Positions 8,286-17,681 of a DNA stretch of 44,624 nt are shown here, piece after piece. Source of the DNA: Clostridiales bacterium (GTDB lineage Bacteria; Bacillota; Clostridia; Oscillospirales; Oscillospiraceae); NCBI GenBank assembly GCA_012719035.1, contig JAAYBD010000041.1:1-44624 (forward strand), read 5' to 3'. The stretch's first letter is position 1. Each line of letters opens with the position of its first letter. The translations under genes were made by a program, and so were the position numbers. The notes below the pieces were generated by a model. The model did not search any database. It was not told where the DNA came from and saw only the letters and a program-made list of their open reading frames with translations.

Positions 8286-9043
8286 GCATGATTACCATAA
8301 AAAGCCCTCGGGAAATAGAGCTAATGCGCGTTGCGGGGAGAATTACCGCGGCAGCCCGTTCTCTCGGACGGGAATTGGTGACCCCGGGCGTTACAACCCA
8401 AGAAATCAATAAAGAATTATTTAAGTTCATCAAAAAATCCGGTGCTGAGCCGTCCTTTCTTGGATACGGCGGATTTCCCGGCAGTGCCTGTATTTCGGTG
8501 AACGACGAGGTTATCCATGGTATCCCGGGTAAGCGGCTTGTAAAAGAAGGCGACATAGTCAGTATTGATGTCGGAGCTTACATCGGAGGCTATCACGGTG
8601 ACTGCTGCGGAACCTTTGCGGCAGGAAAAATATCCGGAGAAGCAAAACGTCTTATCGAAGTTACAAGGCAAAGCTTCTTTGAGGGTCTCAAATTCGCGCG
8701 CGAGGGGTATCGCATATCCGATATCTCCCATGCAATTCAGGAGTATGTTGAGAGCTTCGGCTATTCGCTGGTTCGTGAATATGTTGGACACGGTATTGGA
8801 AGAAATCTTCATGAGGCTCCCGAGGTTCCTAATTTCGGTGAGCCCGGACATGGACCGCGTCTCGTTAAGGGCATGACCATCGCAATTGAACCTATGGTTA
8901 ATATGGGCGGTGCGGCTGTTCGTGTTCTCGATAACGACTGGACGGTAGTTACGGCCGATGGCAGCCTTTCCGCTCATTATGAGAATACAATTCTCATCAC
9001 AGACGGTGAGCCTGAAATACTGACCATGGCGGAGGACTTATAA
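8282..9043 (+). CDS. map: Methionine aminopeptidase, type I
   Basis: Removes the initiator methionine from nascent proteins; a dinuclear metal hydrolase. Visible metal ligands and motifs include GIPGKRLVKEGDIVSIDVGA (first Asp), GGYHGDCCGTF (second Asp), YVGHGIGRNLHEAPEVPN (His) and MTIAIEPMVN (Glu). 253 residues, usual length. ATG 8282 overlaps the adk stop (ATGA); ATG 8288 is a possible alternative. The stop shares a base with the following KOW gene (TAATG). Confidence 0.97.
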   Translation: MSMITIKSPREIELMRVAGRITAAARSLGRELVTPGVTTQEINKELFKFIKKSGAEPSFLGYGGFPGSACISVNDEVIHGIPGKRLVKEGDIVSIDVGAYIGGYHGDCCGTFAAGKISGEAKRLIEVTRQSFFEGLKFAREGYRISDISHAIQEYVESFGYSLVREYVGHGIGRNLHEAPEVPNFGEPGHGPRLVKGMTIAIEPMVNMGGAAVRVLDNDWTVVTADGSLSAHYENTILITDGEPEILTMAEDL

Positions 9044-9331
9044 TGGAGACCGTTAGGTCGCCCGACATTGTTTTCTCTCTTGCCGGACACGACAAAGGCA
9101 GAGAATATGTGGTCCTGAAGACAGACGGTGGCTACGCCTTCCTTGTCGACGGAAAGACGAGAAAGCTCACAAACCCCAAAAGAAAAAGCCTCAAGCATAT
9201 ATGTTTAGGTAAAATGGGATCTCATGAGCTTGCCGACGCTTTAAACGGCGGCAATGCAACTGACAGTGCAATCCGAAAAGAGCTTGCGAGATTTCGCGGC
9301 GAGGCCGGCATGACCGAGGAGGGAAAACAGT

Positions 9332-9345
<14 letters not shown>
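9043..9345 (+). CDS. KOW-domain RNA-binding protein (L14e-like)
   Basis: A 100-residue protein with an N-terminal KOW-like segment: [18 protein letters not shown], then [21 protein letters not shown], resembling the eukaryal/archaeal L14e RNA-binding fold. Genes of this type sit between map and infA in many clostridia. Its role in ribosomes or translation is not established. The C-terminal half is charged and less conserved. Start ATG 9043 overlaps the map stop, and its 3' end overlaps infA by 14 bases, so it is embedded in a translationally coupled chain map-KOW-infA. Confidence 0.85.
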
Positions 9346-9677
<332 letters not shown>

Positions 9678-9728
9678 TGGGCTTTTTTTAAGTCTACCGG
9701 GCGCGAAAGCGTATTTCTAAATGCAGTA

Positions 9729-9743
9729 CCGTCTAAAAGACGG
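9729..9743 (+). other. Short hairpin in rpmJ-rpsM spacer
   Basis: CCGTCT-aaa-AGACGG is a perfect six-pair stem with a three-base loop, placed about 30 bases upstream of the rpsM start. Just after rpmJ there is also a T-run (9684-9690). It may stabilise or attenuate the mRNA, or mark a ribosomal-protein feedback site. Function unknown. Confidence 0.5.
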
Positions 9744-9773
9744 AGCTTAATGCGAAAGGAATGATTAATAAAT

Positions 9774-10142
9774 ATGGCACGTATCGCCGGAATTGACCTG
9801 CCAAAGGATAAGAGAATCGAAATCGCTCTTACCTATGTTTATGGCATCGGCAGAACCAGCGCAAAGAAGATACTCGAGCAGACCGGTGTTAATCCCGATA
9901 CCCGCGTAAAAGATTTGAGCGAAGAGGATGAAGCAAAGCTGCGTGAGTGCATTGACAATAACTATTTAGTCGAGGGTGATTTGCGCCGCACTACAGCTCT
10001 TGATGTTAAGCGTCTTATCGAAATCGGAAGCTATCGCGGCCTGCGCCACAGACGCGGTCTGCCCGTTCGCGGTCAGAAAAGTAAGACGAACGCACGTACC
10101 CGTAAGGGTCCGAAGCGTACTATCGCCAACAAGAAAAAGTAA
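9774..10142 (+). CDS. rpsM: 30S ribosomal protein S13
   Basis: Head protein contacting the P-site tRNA and the B1 bridges. [26 protein letters not shown], then [15 protein letters not shown] and the C-terminal [21 protein letters not shown] with [15 protein letters not shown] are diagnostic. 122 residues, normal. ATG 9774 follows GAAAGGAATG at 9754-9763. First gene of the alpha-operon part. Confidence 0.97.
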   Translation: MARIAGIDLPKDKRIEIALTYVYGIGRTSAKKILEQTGVNPDTRVKDLSEEDEAKLRECIDNNYLVEGDLRRTTALDVKRLIEIGSYRGLRHRRGLPVRGQKSKTNARTRKGPKRTIANKKK

Positions 10143-10159
10143 GGGAGGGAACATAGTTA

Positions 10160-10555
10160 ATGGCAGCACCTAAGAAAAAAGTCAGAACACGCCGCAGAGA
10201 GCGTAAGAATATTGAAAAGGGAGTCGTTCACATCAGTTCCTCCTTTAATAACACTATGGTCACGATTACCGATACAAACGGCAATGCTATTTCGTGGGCT
10301 TCCGCCGGCGGTATGGGATTCCGCGGAAGCAAGAAGTCCACTCCGTTTGCTGCGCAGACCGCAGCTGAAACAGCTGCAAAAGCCGCTATGGAACACGGAC
10401 TGAAGTCTGTTGAGGTTTATGTCAAGGGACCCGGAAGCGGACGCGAGGCTGCTATCCGCGCATTGCAGACAGCAGGCCTTGAGGTGACACTTATTAAGGA
10501 CGTAACGCCGATTCCTCACAACGGTTGCCGTCCCCCCAAACGCCGCCGCGTCTAA
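10160..10555 (+). CDS. rpsK: 30S ribosomal protein S11
   Basis: Platform protein of the small subunit. After a basic N-terminus ([17 protein letters not shown]) come the family blocks [38 protein letters not shown] and [19 protein letters not shown], ending [13 protein letters not shown]. 131 residues. AAGGGAGGGA precedes ATG 10160. No anomalies. Confidence 0.97.
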   Translation: MAAPKKKVRTRRRERKNIEKGVVHISSSFNNTMVTITDTNGNAISWASAGGMGFRGSKKSTPFAAQTAAETAAKAAMEHGLKSVEVYVKGPGSGREAAIRALQTAGLEVTLIKDVTPIPHNGCRPPKRRRV

Positions 10556-10575
10556 TTAAGGAAGGAGAGTAGATT

Positions 10576-11187
10576 ATGGCAAGAAACATGCAGCCTATCG
10601 TCAAGCGTTGCAAGACGCTCGACATTTCTCCTGCCGTCATGGGTTACACATCCAAGACTAAGAGCGAGACCATTCGTAACCCCAAGGCTCAGATGCGCAG
10701 GAAGCAGAGCGAATATGCTATGCAGCTCAATGAAAAGCAGAAAGTTAAATTTATATACGGAATCCTTGAAAGACAGTTCCGTCAGTATTATGAAAAGGCA
10801 GCAAAGACCCCCGGAATCACTGGTGAGAACCTTCTCACAACGATTGAACGCCGCCTTGACAACGTGGTTTTTCGTCTCGGCTTTGCTATGACACGCCGCG
10901 AGGCACGTCAGGCTGTCACACACGGTCACTTTACTGTAAACGGTCGCAGAGTTGATATACCCTCATATCTGGTATCTCCCGGAGACGTTATTGAAGTATG
11001 TGAAAAGAGCCGCAGCTCTGTTATGTTCAAAAGACTGCTCGGGGAAGATGCTGTTATCATTACCCCGCCCCAGTGGCTTGAACGCGAGAAGAACGCACTT
11101 AAGGGAACTGTTGTAAAGCTGCCCGTTAGAGAAGATATAGACTTCCCCGTGGAGGAGACCCTTATTGTCGAGCTGTACTCTAAATAA
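10576..11187 (+). CDS. rpsD: 30S ribosomal protein S4
   Basis: Primary 16S rRNA-binding protein and, in Bacillus subtilis, a translational regulator of its own gene. The S4 RNA-binding domain is visible as [20 protein letters not shown] followed by [20 protein letters not shown] (about residues 95-130). The N-terminus [20 protein letters not shown] has lost the classical zinc Cys cluster, giving the C-minus form. 203 residues. AGGAAGGAGAG precedes ATG 10576. Confidence 0.96.
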   Translation: MARNMQPIVKRCKTLDISPAVMGYTSKTKSETIRNPKAQMRRKQSEYAMQLNEKQKVKFIYGILERQFRQYYEKAAKTPGITGENLLTTIERRLDNVVFRLGFAMTRREARQAVTHGHFTVNGRRVDIPSYLVSPGDVIEVCEKSRSSVMFKRLLGEDAVIITPPQWLEREKNALKGTVVKLPVREDIDFPVEETLIVELYSK

Positions 11188-11224
11188 TACAGAGACCCTC
11201 GTAATTGGTAAGCTGATCACAAAA

Positions 11225-11241
11225 GGCGCATAAAGCGCGCC
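11225..11241 (+). other. Short hairpin in rpsD-rpoA spacer
   Basis: GGCGC and GCGCC (11225-11229 and 11237-11241) can pair around an A-rich loop, 25 bases upstream of the rpoA start and just before its AAGGAGGGT ribosome binding site. Similar short GC-rich hairpins lie in the spacers before rpsM and rplQ. Role unknown. Confidence 0.4.
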
Positions 11242-11265
11242 AACTCAGAAGGAGGGTAATTTAAC

Positions 11266-12216
11266 ATGATTGAAATAGAAAAGCCGCGCATTGAATGCAT
11301 TGAAACTCCAACGGATAATTCCTATGGAAAATATATCGTAGAACCTTTAGAGCGCGGTTACGGCACGACCTTGGGTAACTCTCTTCGCAGAGTGCTCCTA
11401 TCCTCTCTTCCCGGTACAGCTGTCACTTCCGTGAGAATCGCCGGCGTACAGCATGAGTTTTCAACTTTGCCCGGCGTTAAAGAAGATGTGACCGAAATTG
11501 TCCTCAACATTAAGGGTATAATTATCAAGCTACACAGCGACGGGCCAAAAACAGTGTATATAGAAGCAAGCGGCGAATGTGAGGTAAAGGCCGGAGATAT
11601 AAAATCCGACAGTGAGGTAGAGGTATTAAACCCCGAACACCACATTGCAACGCTGGGTCCGGACGGATATCTCAGCATGGAGCTGGTCGTTGATCATGGG
11701 CGTGGCTATGTAGTAGCCGAAAAGAACAAGGGTACGCAGCAGATCATCGGCACCATTCCCGTTGACTCGATATATTCGCCTGTTCTCAAAGTAAATTACA
11801 CTGTAGAGAACACACGTGTTGGCAATAAAACCGACTACGACAAGCTCACAATCGAGGTTTGGACAGATAAGACCATAACACCCAGAGATGCCGTTTCTCT
11901 TGGAGCAAAGATTCTTTGCGACCACTTTACACTCTTCACTGACCTTTCGGAGACGATCGGCAGCGAATCGACTGTGAAGGAGAAAGTTGAAACGCAGCGC
12001 GATAAGGTGCTTGAGATGACCATCGAGGAGCTGGATCTTTCGGTGCGAAGCTTCAACTGCTTGAAGCGTGCTAATATCAACACCGTTGAGGATCTCATTG
12101 GCAAGACTCAGGACGAGATGATAAAAGTTAGGAATCTCGGACGCAAGTCGCTTGAAGAGGTTGAGCATAAGCTCGCTATGATGGGGCTTTCACTTGCCAG
12201 CGACGACAACAATTAG
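11266..12216 (+). CDS. rpoA: DNA-directed RNA polymerase subunit alpha
   Basis: Assembly scaffold and promoter-contacting subunit of RNA polymerase. The N-terminal domain shows [31 protein letters not shown], the dimerisation motif. The C-terminal domain (from about residue 245) shows [22 protein letters not shown] and [15 protein letters not shown], the helix-hairpin-helix that binds UP elements and activators. 316 residues, normal. AAGGAGGGT precedes ATG 11266. Confidence 0.97.
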   Translation: MIEIEKPRIECIETPTDNSYGKYIVEPLERGYGTTLGNSLRRVLLSSLPGTAVTSVRIAGVQHEFSTLPGVKEDVTEIVLNIKGIIIKLHSDGPKTVYIEASGECEVKAGDIKSDSEVEVLNPEHHIATLGPDGYLSMELVVDHGRGYVVAEKNKGTQQIIGTIPVDSIYSPVLKVNYTVENTRVGNKTDYDKLTIEVWTDKTITPRDAVSLGAKILCDHFTLFTDLSETIGSESTVKEKVETQRDKVLEMTIEELDLSVRSFNCLKRANINTVEDLIGKTQDEMIKVRNLGRKSLEEVEHKLAMMGLSLASDDNN

Positions 12217-12229
12217 TTGCCAAACACAC

Positions 12230-12242
12230 GCCGCAAAGCGGC
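12230..12242 (+). other. Short hairpin in rpoA-rplQ spacer
   Basis: GCCGC-aaa-GCGGC is a perfect five-pair stem with an AAA loop, 13 bases after the rpoA stop. A weaker CCG...CGG pairing follows at 12247-12258. It is the third spacer of the alpha region with this kind of small hairpin. There is no T-run, so it is not a canonical terminator. Confidence 0.45.
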
Positions 12243-12304
12243 AAGACCGCTAAAACGGCTTTCATCATTCAAATCCTTTATACTTCAAAAAGGAGGAAAC
12301 CGAT

Positions 12305-12646
12305 ATGTCCACTCACAGAAAGCTCGGCAAGACTACCGATGCGCGTATGGCTATGCTCAGACAGCAGGTTACCGATCTGCTTGATAATGGTCGCATGGAG
12401 ACAACAATTACCCGCGCTAAAGAAATCGGACCTTTGACCGAGAAAATGATAACTCTTGGTAAGAACAAGTCACTGGCTGACTATCGCCAGGCACTTTCTT
12501 TCATAACAAGAGAAGATGTAGCAAAGAAGCTTTTCGATGAAATCGCTCCTAAATATGCGGAGCGTAACGGAGGCTACACACGAATTTACCGCGTCGGACC
12601 CCGCCGCGGTGACGCCGCCGAGATGGCAGTTATTGAGCTCGTGTGA
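12305..12646 (+). CDS. rplQ: 50S ribosomal protein L17
   Basis: Large-subunit protein near the tunnel exit. [22 protein letters not shown], then [22 protein letters not shown], and the C-terminal [25 protein letters not shown] are diagnostic. 113 residues, the short bacterial form. AAAGGAGGAAA precedes ATG 12305. Last gene of the ribosomal supercluster, followed after 11 bases by a strong terminator. Confidence 0.97.
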   Translation: MSTHRKLGKTTDARMAMLRQQVTDLLDNGRMETTITRAKEIGPLTEKMITLGKNKSLADYRQALSFITREDVAKKLFDEIAPKYAERNGGYTRIYRVGPRRGDAAEMAVIELV

Positions 12647-12657
12647 CAGCGACATAG

Positions 12658-12701
12658 AAAAAACGGTCATTGCTCCTTACCGGAAACAATGACCGTTTTT
12701 T
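12658..12701 (+). terminator. Bidirectional intrinsic terminator after rplQ
   Basis: AAAAAACGGTCATTG (12658-12672) pairs perfectly with CAATGACCGTTTTTT (12687-12701) around a 14-base loop, giving a T-run on both strands. It ends the ribosomal transcript and also lies directly at the end of the convergent spoVAC gene, whose stop codon sits in the distal arm. Confidence 0.93.
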
Positions 12702-13155
12702 ATTTGATAAGCTGAAGTATCCACAGGATAACGCCGTATATTATGGAAGTAGATATTCCGTATACGATTACGGGTCCTGATATTATAAACATTTTTGCTC
12801 CCGTACCTGTTACAAAGCCCTCTGTCTTAAATTCGAGCGCGGGGGATACAACCGAGTTTGCAAAGCCCGTTATCGGGACAAGGGTTCCCGCACCTCCGAC
12901 CTTTGCTATCTTGTCATAAATGCCCAGACCGGTGAGCAAGGCTCCAAGAAAAATAAGAATTATGCTTGTTGAGGTGGAGGCAATCTCCTCCTCCAATCCC
13001 ATCGAAGTAAAAAAATCAAGGATGGCCTGCCCTATGCAGCAGATCAATCCGCCGATTACAAACGCTTTTAGCATATTGGGAAGAACCTTTGAGTTCGGGG
13101 ACTTCTTTTTGACGTACTCTCCGTACGCTTCATTTGTCATATTAAAAAAACTCAA
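12700..13155 (-). CDS. spoVAC: Stage V sporulation protein AC
   Basis: Membrane protein of the SpoVA complex, which moves dipicolinic acid into the forespore and out on germination. The 151-residue product has the SpoVAC start YGEYVKKKSPNSKVLPNML and the motif AFVIGGLICCIGQAILDFF, then GGAGTLVPITGFANSVVSPA, with about four or five membrane segments. The start is TTG 13155, seven bases after GGAGG, so it is preferred over the internal ATG. Unusually there is no spoVAD or spoVAE beside it: downstream is a terminator and upstream an unrelated gene. Confidence 0.88.
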   Translation of the reverse strand: MSFFNMTNEAYGEYVKKKSPNSKVLPNMLKAFVIGGLICCIGQAILDFFTSMGLEEEIASTSTSIILIFLGALLTGLGIYDKIAKVGGAGTLVPITGFANSVVSPALEFKTEGFVTGTGAKMFIISGPVIVYGISTSIIYGVILWILQLIK

Positions 13156-13331
13156 AATAAAACCTCCTTACGGGGATATTATCCCACAAAAGGAGGCCAA
13201 ATATCAAAATATAATTAAAGCAATAATGATGCGCTGGGATTTAGTCTTTTTGACTCATTGTTGAAGCAAAGGATACCGGCAGAAGTTTTAATACGCCAAA
13301 AGAATTTTATCCATTTATAAATTGAAAACGA

Positions 13332-13739
13332 CTAAATGTTAAGACATATATTCTCGATTCCGTTTATTTCGAACTCGGTCATATAACTGTCCATTCTTGC
13401 CGTAAGCTCATTAATATCGTTTGGATTGAGCTGTTCCTCGCTCATATCGCGTCTTGCCAGTTCTTCAGCCAGAATATCAAAGAAAACTGCATCTTCATAG
13501 TCGGCTATTGCATCGTGGATACCGCCATCCTCATAAGCGCGTGAGGGGAAAACATGACCCATATAGGTCTGCGCAAGCTCAGGCAGACCATTTTGTGAAG
13601 CCATCGTAAAAAATTTCTCCTGTAAGAGGTCATAGTCCTCAAATCGATCGTTTCCTCTGGTGGAATTGAGAATCCAATTTCCGATGTAAACCAAATCAAG
13701 CAAATGCCGAAATTCCTTCATTGTGAGTGGAATGTCCAT
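13332..13739 (-). CDS. Conserved hypothetical acidic protein
   Basis: Unrecognised 135-residue cytosolic protein, rich in Asp and Glu, with no signal peptide, membrane segment or cysteine pair. It begins MDIPLTMKEFRHLLDLVYIG and looks largely helical. Start ATG 13739 is supported by GAAAGGAGG just upstream. It stands alone on the - strand between spoVAC and the divergent murI. Coding status is supported by the ribosome binding site and ordinary amino-acid composition; the function is unknown. Confidence 0.75.
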   Translation of the reverse strand: MDIPLTMKEFRHLLDLVYIGNWILNSTRGNDRFEDYDLLQEKFFTMASQNGLPELAQTYMGHVFPSRAYEDGGIHDAIADYEDAVFFDILAEELARRDMSEEQLNPNDINELTARMDSYMTEFEINGIENICLNI

Positions 13740-13952
13740 AACGGCCTCCTTTCAAAGCGGAACAGCGGCGCCGTTGACCGCCTGTATTATATTATATCAA
13801 CACTTACAGATATAATGTGCCGTCACTAAGCTCACATCCAGAAAATGTAAGAGTGACAGAAAGAGCTTTCTTTTTCTAATCTCGTTAGGATTATATCAAA
13901 AATAAAATAAAAATTCCAGTGATTTTATATAACAATATACTTCTGCTTTTCC

Positions 13953-13981
13953 TTGTAATATACTTGGATTAGAGATATTAT
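13953..13981 (+). promoter_or_regulatory. Probable sigma-A promoter for murI
   Basis: TTGTAA (13953-13958) and TATTAT (13976-13981) are separated by 17 bases, 30 bases upstream of the murI start, in an AT-rich intergenic region. Good spacing, slightly degenerate boxes. Confidence 0.5.
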
Positions 13982-14011
13982 ATTACGGCACAAATATTTA
14001 GGAGCGTGGAT

Positions 14012-14836
14012 ATGGATAACAGAGCCATAGGCGTTTTTGATTCGGGGCTCGGGGGGCTGACTGCGGCACAGGAACTGGCTTACCTTATGCCCGATGAACA
14101 TATAATATATTTAGGCGATTCATATAATATGCCGTATGGAGAAAAAAGCCGAAATGAAATTATAGAAATGTCACGCAGTGACCTGCATTTTTTACTGAAC
14201 AAAGATGTAAAGGCAGTATTTGTTGCCTGCGGCACAGCAACTTCAAATGCTTTGGATATACTTGCGGAAGAAAGTCCGGTACCGATTTTCGGAGTTGTAG
14301 AACCTGCCGTCCGCGAGGCTGTATCGTCAACCGGAAACGGCAGGATAGGACTGCTTGCGACAAGGGCAAGCGTTAAAGCAGGAACTTATGAGCGGCTTAT
14401 CAGCCGACTGTCTCCGGAGCTTTCCGTTACCACAAGAGCCTGCCCGAAATTTGCAACCATGGTAGAGGACGGTATTTTTGATAAAAATGACGAGAGAGTG
14501 CGCGAAGCGGTATTGGAGTATCTTCCCCCTCTGAAACTTGCGGGTGTTGATACCGTTATATTGGGCTGTACGCATTATCCTCTGCTTGCCGATGTTATCA
14601 GCGAATATATGGGCAGTGACGTAAAGCTGATAAGTGCGGGGGCAGCGGCGGCGCGAAGCCTTTGTGCTTATCTCAAGGAAAATGCGATGACCTCCGGCAA
14701 GAAAGGCAGCAAAACGGAATATTATACAACGGGGCAAACGGGGTGTTTCGCCTATACTGCGAAGCTGATGCTAAAGCGTGATATTTCCGCCGAACTTACA
14801 GGAATTGAACCCTTTGACAAGGGCGGGAATATATAA
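14012..14836 (+). CDS. murI: Glutamate racemase
   Basis: Interconverts L- and D-glutamate for peptidoglycan synthesis using two catalytic cysteines. The product has IGVFDSGLGGLTAAQEL with the catalytic Asp, then LGDSYNMPYGEKS, the first Cys in FVACGTATSNAL and the second in VDTVILGCTHYPLL. 274 residues, normal. GTG 14006 is also in frame, but AGGAG at 14000-14004 is better spaced for ATG 14012. Stand-alone gene with its own promoter. Confidence 0.95.
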   Translation: MDNRAIGVFDSGLGGLTAAQELAYLMPDEHIIYLGDSYNMPYGEKSRNEIIEMSRSDLHFLLNKDVKAVFVACGTATSNALDILAEESPVPIFGVVEPAVREAVSSTGNGRIGLLATRASVKAGTYERLISRLSPELSVTTRACPKFATMVEDGIFDKNDERVREAVLEYLPPLKLAGVDTVILGCTHYPLLADVISEYMGSDVKLISAGAAAARSLCAYLKENAMTSGKKGSKTEYYTTGQTGCFAYTAKLMLKRDISAELTGIEPFDKGGNI

Positions 14837-14983
14837 TATAATACCCCACAGCCTTTTGGCATAGGCGTTCTTCCGTCGAAAGACAGTGGCAATATAATAA
14901 TTATTTATACAGGCTTATTATGCTGTTTTGGTACAGAATTATATTTAAAAAAATCTGAAATTTTCCGAGAGGTAATATTCTCA

Positions 14984-15436
14984 ATGAAAATGAAAAACGT
15001 AATAATATCAATAAAAGGAACTCAGAATGACCCTCACGGAGAGGACAATGTGATCGAGCTTGTGACTGATGGCGTCTTTTCCTACGAAAACGGAGAGGGA
15101 ATGCTGTCATATATGGAAAGTGAACTGACTGGGCTTGAGGGAACGAAGACATCGTTTACTATAAGCCCTATGGGCGTTGTTATGACCCGTGAAGGAAGTC
15201 TCAACAGCCGCATGGTGTTTGAGGAGGGCAAGAAGCATTGCTTCATTTATGAAACGCCATTCGGCTCCGCTACAATGGGCGTGAATACTACAAATATTTC
15301 GGTTTCGCTTGATGAACACGGCGGCGATATGGAAATTGACTATATTGTGGATTTTCAGCATTCCGTTGTCGGACACAATATGTTCAGGATAAATGTGAGT
15401 GAGCAGAAGGAAGAGTGTAATGGCCAATTTAATTGA
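14984..15436 (+). CDS. DUF1934 family protein (YwiB-like beta-barrel)
   Basis: 150-residue protein of the DUF1934 family, predicted as a small calycin-like beta-barrel. It starts MKMKNVIISIKGTQNDPHGE and contains MSYMESELTGLEGTKTSF-type strands and the C-terminal DYIVDFQHSVVGHNMFRINV. The gene commonly precedes argS in Firmicutes (ywiB-argS in Bacillus), as here, and its 3' end overlaps argS by 17 bases. Ribosome binding site CGAGAGG at 14966-14972. Biochemical role unknown. Confidence 0.85.
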   Translation: MKMKNVIISIKGTQNDPHGEDNVIELVTDGVFSYENGEGMLSYMESELTGLEGTKTSFTISPMGVVMTREGSLNSRMVFEEGKKHCFIYETPFGSATMGVNTTNISVSLDEHGGDMEIDYIVDFQHSVVGHNMFRINVSEQKEECNGQFN

Positions 15437-17117
15437 AGAAGCAAAGCTTTCTATTGATGAGCTGCTCGAAGAAGCCTATAAAAAGGCGGTGAGCGAAGGT
15501 GCCCTCGCAGACGGAGGATTTCCTCAAGGCAAGGTGGAGATTCCAAAGGATACGTCAAACGGCGACTACGCTGCAAACCATGCGATGGCAGGTGCCAAGT
15601 CTTTGAAGCTTCCTCCGCGCAAGATTGCGGAGATTCTCGTTTCCTATATGGATTTGTCGGAAAGCTACTTCAAAAGTGTTGAAATAGCAGGTCCCGGATT
15701 TTTGAATTTCCGCCTTTCCGACAAATGGTACGGCAAGGTGCTAAGGACTGTTCAGAACGAAGGCGATGAGTACGGCAGCTCCAATGAGGGCAAGGGTGAA
15801 AAGGTCATGGTGGAGTTTGTTTCAGCCAATCCCACAGGACCGATGACGATTGGAAATGCCCGCGGCGGTGTTCTTGGCGATGCACTTGCTTCCGTAATGG
15901 ATAAGGCCGGCTATGACGTCTGGCGTGAGTTTTACGTCAATGATGCCGGCAATCAGGTGGACTTGTTCGGAAAATCCATAGAGGCGCGTTATCTTCAGTT
16001 GATAAAGGGAGAAAATGCCGTTGAATTCCCTGAAAACGGTTACCACGGAGAAGATATAAAAGACCTTGCCAGAATGATATATGAGCGCGATGGGGACAAG
16101 TACCTGAATATGGACAGCGAGGAACGCAGCCGCGCTTTTGTGGAATTTGGTCTGCCGCATAATATTTCGCTAATGAAAAAGCACCTTGAACGCTATCGTA
16201 TAAACTTCGACGAGTGGTTTTTGGAAAGCTCACTGCACAAAAGCGGATATGTTGAGGAGACTGTCAAGCTTCTTGAGGAAGCCGGACACACCTATGAGAA
16301 AGATGGAGCTTTATGGCTCAGAAACACTGATTTCGGAGCGGATAAGGATGAGGTTTTGCGCCGCGCCAATGGGTTCTACACATATTATGCCGTTGACATA
16401 GCATATCACCGCAACAAATTTATTGAGCGTGGTTTTGACAGGGTAATCGATGTCTGGGGAGCAGATCATCATGGTCATTCGATACGCTTTGCAGCTTCCA
16501 TGACAGCTCCCGTTTTGGGTTTGCAGAATAAGAAGCTTGATTTTCTTATTATGCAGATGGTTCGCCTCGTTCGGGGGAATGAGGTCGTTAAAGTTTCCAA
16601 GCGTACGGGTAAGGCACTGACGCTAAATGACCTTTTGGATGAGATCGGCGTTGATGCGTGCAGGTTTTTCTTCAATGCAAAACCCGATACCCACCTTGAA
16701 TTTGACCTTGATCTTGCTATCCGGCAGGACAGCGAGAATCCTGTTTACTACGTGCAGTATGCCCATGCGAGGATATGCAGCCTGATTTCCGCAATGGCGG
16801 AAGAGGGATGCCCAGTTCCCGAAGCAAGTGCCATAGACGCTTCGCTTCTAAACACTGAGCAGGAGATGGAGCTGATAAAGCAGCTTGCCATGTTCACAGA
16901 GGAAATAAGGCTTGCAGCGCGCGACTATGACCCCTCACGCATAAATCGTTATGTGACGGAGCTTGCAGCGCGTTTCCACAGGTTCTACAACAGCTGCCGC
17001 ATCAAGGATGCCGAGCCTTCACTCAGAAACTCAAGGCTTGCGCTTTGCGACTGTACCAGAAGAGTTATTGCGAACGCGTTGTCCATTGTAGGTGTTACAG
17101 CTCCGGATAAAATGTAA
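15420..17117 (+). CDS. argS: Arginyl-tRNA synthetase
   Basis: Class I synthetase charging tRNA-Arg. SANPTGPMTIGNARGGVLGD holds the HIGH-type signature (here TIGNARGG instead of HIGHARG-like HVGHARGA). The KMSKS-equivalent is VVKVSKRTGKAL. The C-terminal anticodon-binding domain ends VIANALSIVGVTAPDKM. 565 residues, normal. GTG 15399 is in frame, but ATG 15420 preceded by AGAAGGAAGAG gives the standard N-terminus. It overlaps the upstream DUF1934 gene. Confidence 0.96.
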   Translation: MANLIEEAKLSIDELLEEAYKKAVSEGALADGGFPQGKVEIPKDTSNGDYAANHAMAGAKSLKLPPRKIAEILVSYMDLSESYFKSVEIAGPGFLNFRLSDKWYGKVLRTVQNEGDEYGSSNEGKGEKVMVEFVSANPTGPMTIGNARGGVLGDALASVMDKAGYDVWREFYVNDAGNQVDLFGKSIEARYLQLIKGENAVEFPENGYHGEDIKDLARMIYERDGDKYLNMDSEERSRAFVEFGLPHNISLMKKHLERYRINFDEWFLESSLHKSGYVEETVKLLEEAGHTYEKDGALWLRNTDFGADKDEVLRRANGFYTYYAVDIAYHRNKFIERGFDRVIDVWGADHHGHSIRFAASMTAPVLGLQNKKLDFLIMQMVRLVRGNEVVKVSKRTGKALTLNDLLDEIGVDACRFFFNAKPDTHLEFDLDLAIRQDSENPVYYVQYAHARICSLISAMAEEGCPVPEASAIDASLLNTEQEMELIKQLAMFTEEIRLAARDYDPSRINRYVTELAARFHRFYNSCRIKDAEPSLRNSRLALCDCTRRVIANALSIVGVTAPDKM

Positions 17118-17121
17118 ATGC

Positions 17122-17153
17122 ATATATCCCCGCTTTATATGGCGGGGATATAT
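17122..17153. terminator. Hairpin between convergent argS and spmB
   Basis: ATATATCCCCGC (17122-17133) pairs perfectly with GCGGGGATATAT (17142-17153) around an eight-base loop. It lies five bases after the argS stop and just below the spmB stop, so it can serve both strands, although the T-tracts are poor. Confidence 0.75.
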
Positions 17154-17159
17154 AGTGCC

Positions 17160-17681
17160 TCATCCCCAAAAAAGCCTTACGCAAAACACTGAGGCCATAA
17201 ATCCTACGATATCTGCGATAAGTGCCGCGGGAATTGCATGGCGGCTCTTTTTAATGCCTGCTGCCCCGAAATAAACCGCAATAACGTAAAAGGTAGTTTC
17301 GCTGGAGCCGAGCATAACAGCAGCACAGCGTCCGATAAATGAGTCAGCACCATTGCTTTTTATAATATCGCTTCCAACGGCGAGCGCACCGCTGCCGCTG
17401 AGAGGACGAATCAGCATCAGAGGCACTGTTTCGGAGGGGATTCCGATGCGGGACAGCAAGGGACGCAAAAGTTCGCACAGGGCGTCAAGAGCCCCGCTTG
17501 CTCTTAACATATATATGCAGGGAAGCAGTGTTATAAGAGCGGGTGCAATACCGAAAATGGTTTTAAGTCCGTCCTTTGCTCCTGCTGTCATGCCGGAAAA
17601 AACATCTTTGCCGCGAATTAAAGCATAGGTCATAACAAATACTATAATCAGCGGGACGGCAAGCTCTCCAATTAATTTCAT
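17160..17681 (-). CDS. spmB: Spore maturation protein B
   Basis: Membrane protein needed with SpmA for proper spore core dehydration. The 173-residue product belongs to the nucleoside-recognition (Gate) family: AGAKDGLKTIFGIAPALITLLP, LSGSGALAVGSDIIKSNGAD, and the conserved GSSETTFYVIAVYFGAAGI. About four hydrophobic segments. ATG 17681 overlaps the spmA stop by four bases. Together they form a two-gene operon. Confidence 0.93.
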   Translation of the reverse strand: MKLIGELAVPLIIVFVMTYALIRGKDVFSGMTAGAKDGLKTIFGIAPALITLLPCIYMLRASGALDALCELLRPLLSRIGIPSETVPLMLIRPLSGSGALAVGSDIIKSNGADSFIGRCAAVMLGSSETTFYVIAVYFGAAGIKKSRHAIPAALIADIVGFMASVFCVRLFWG

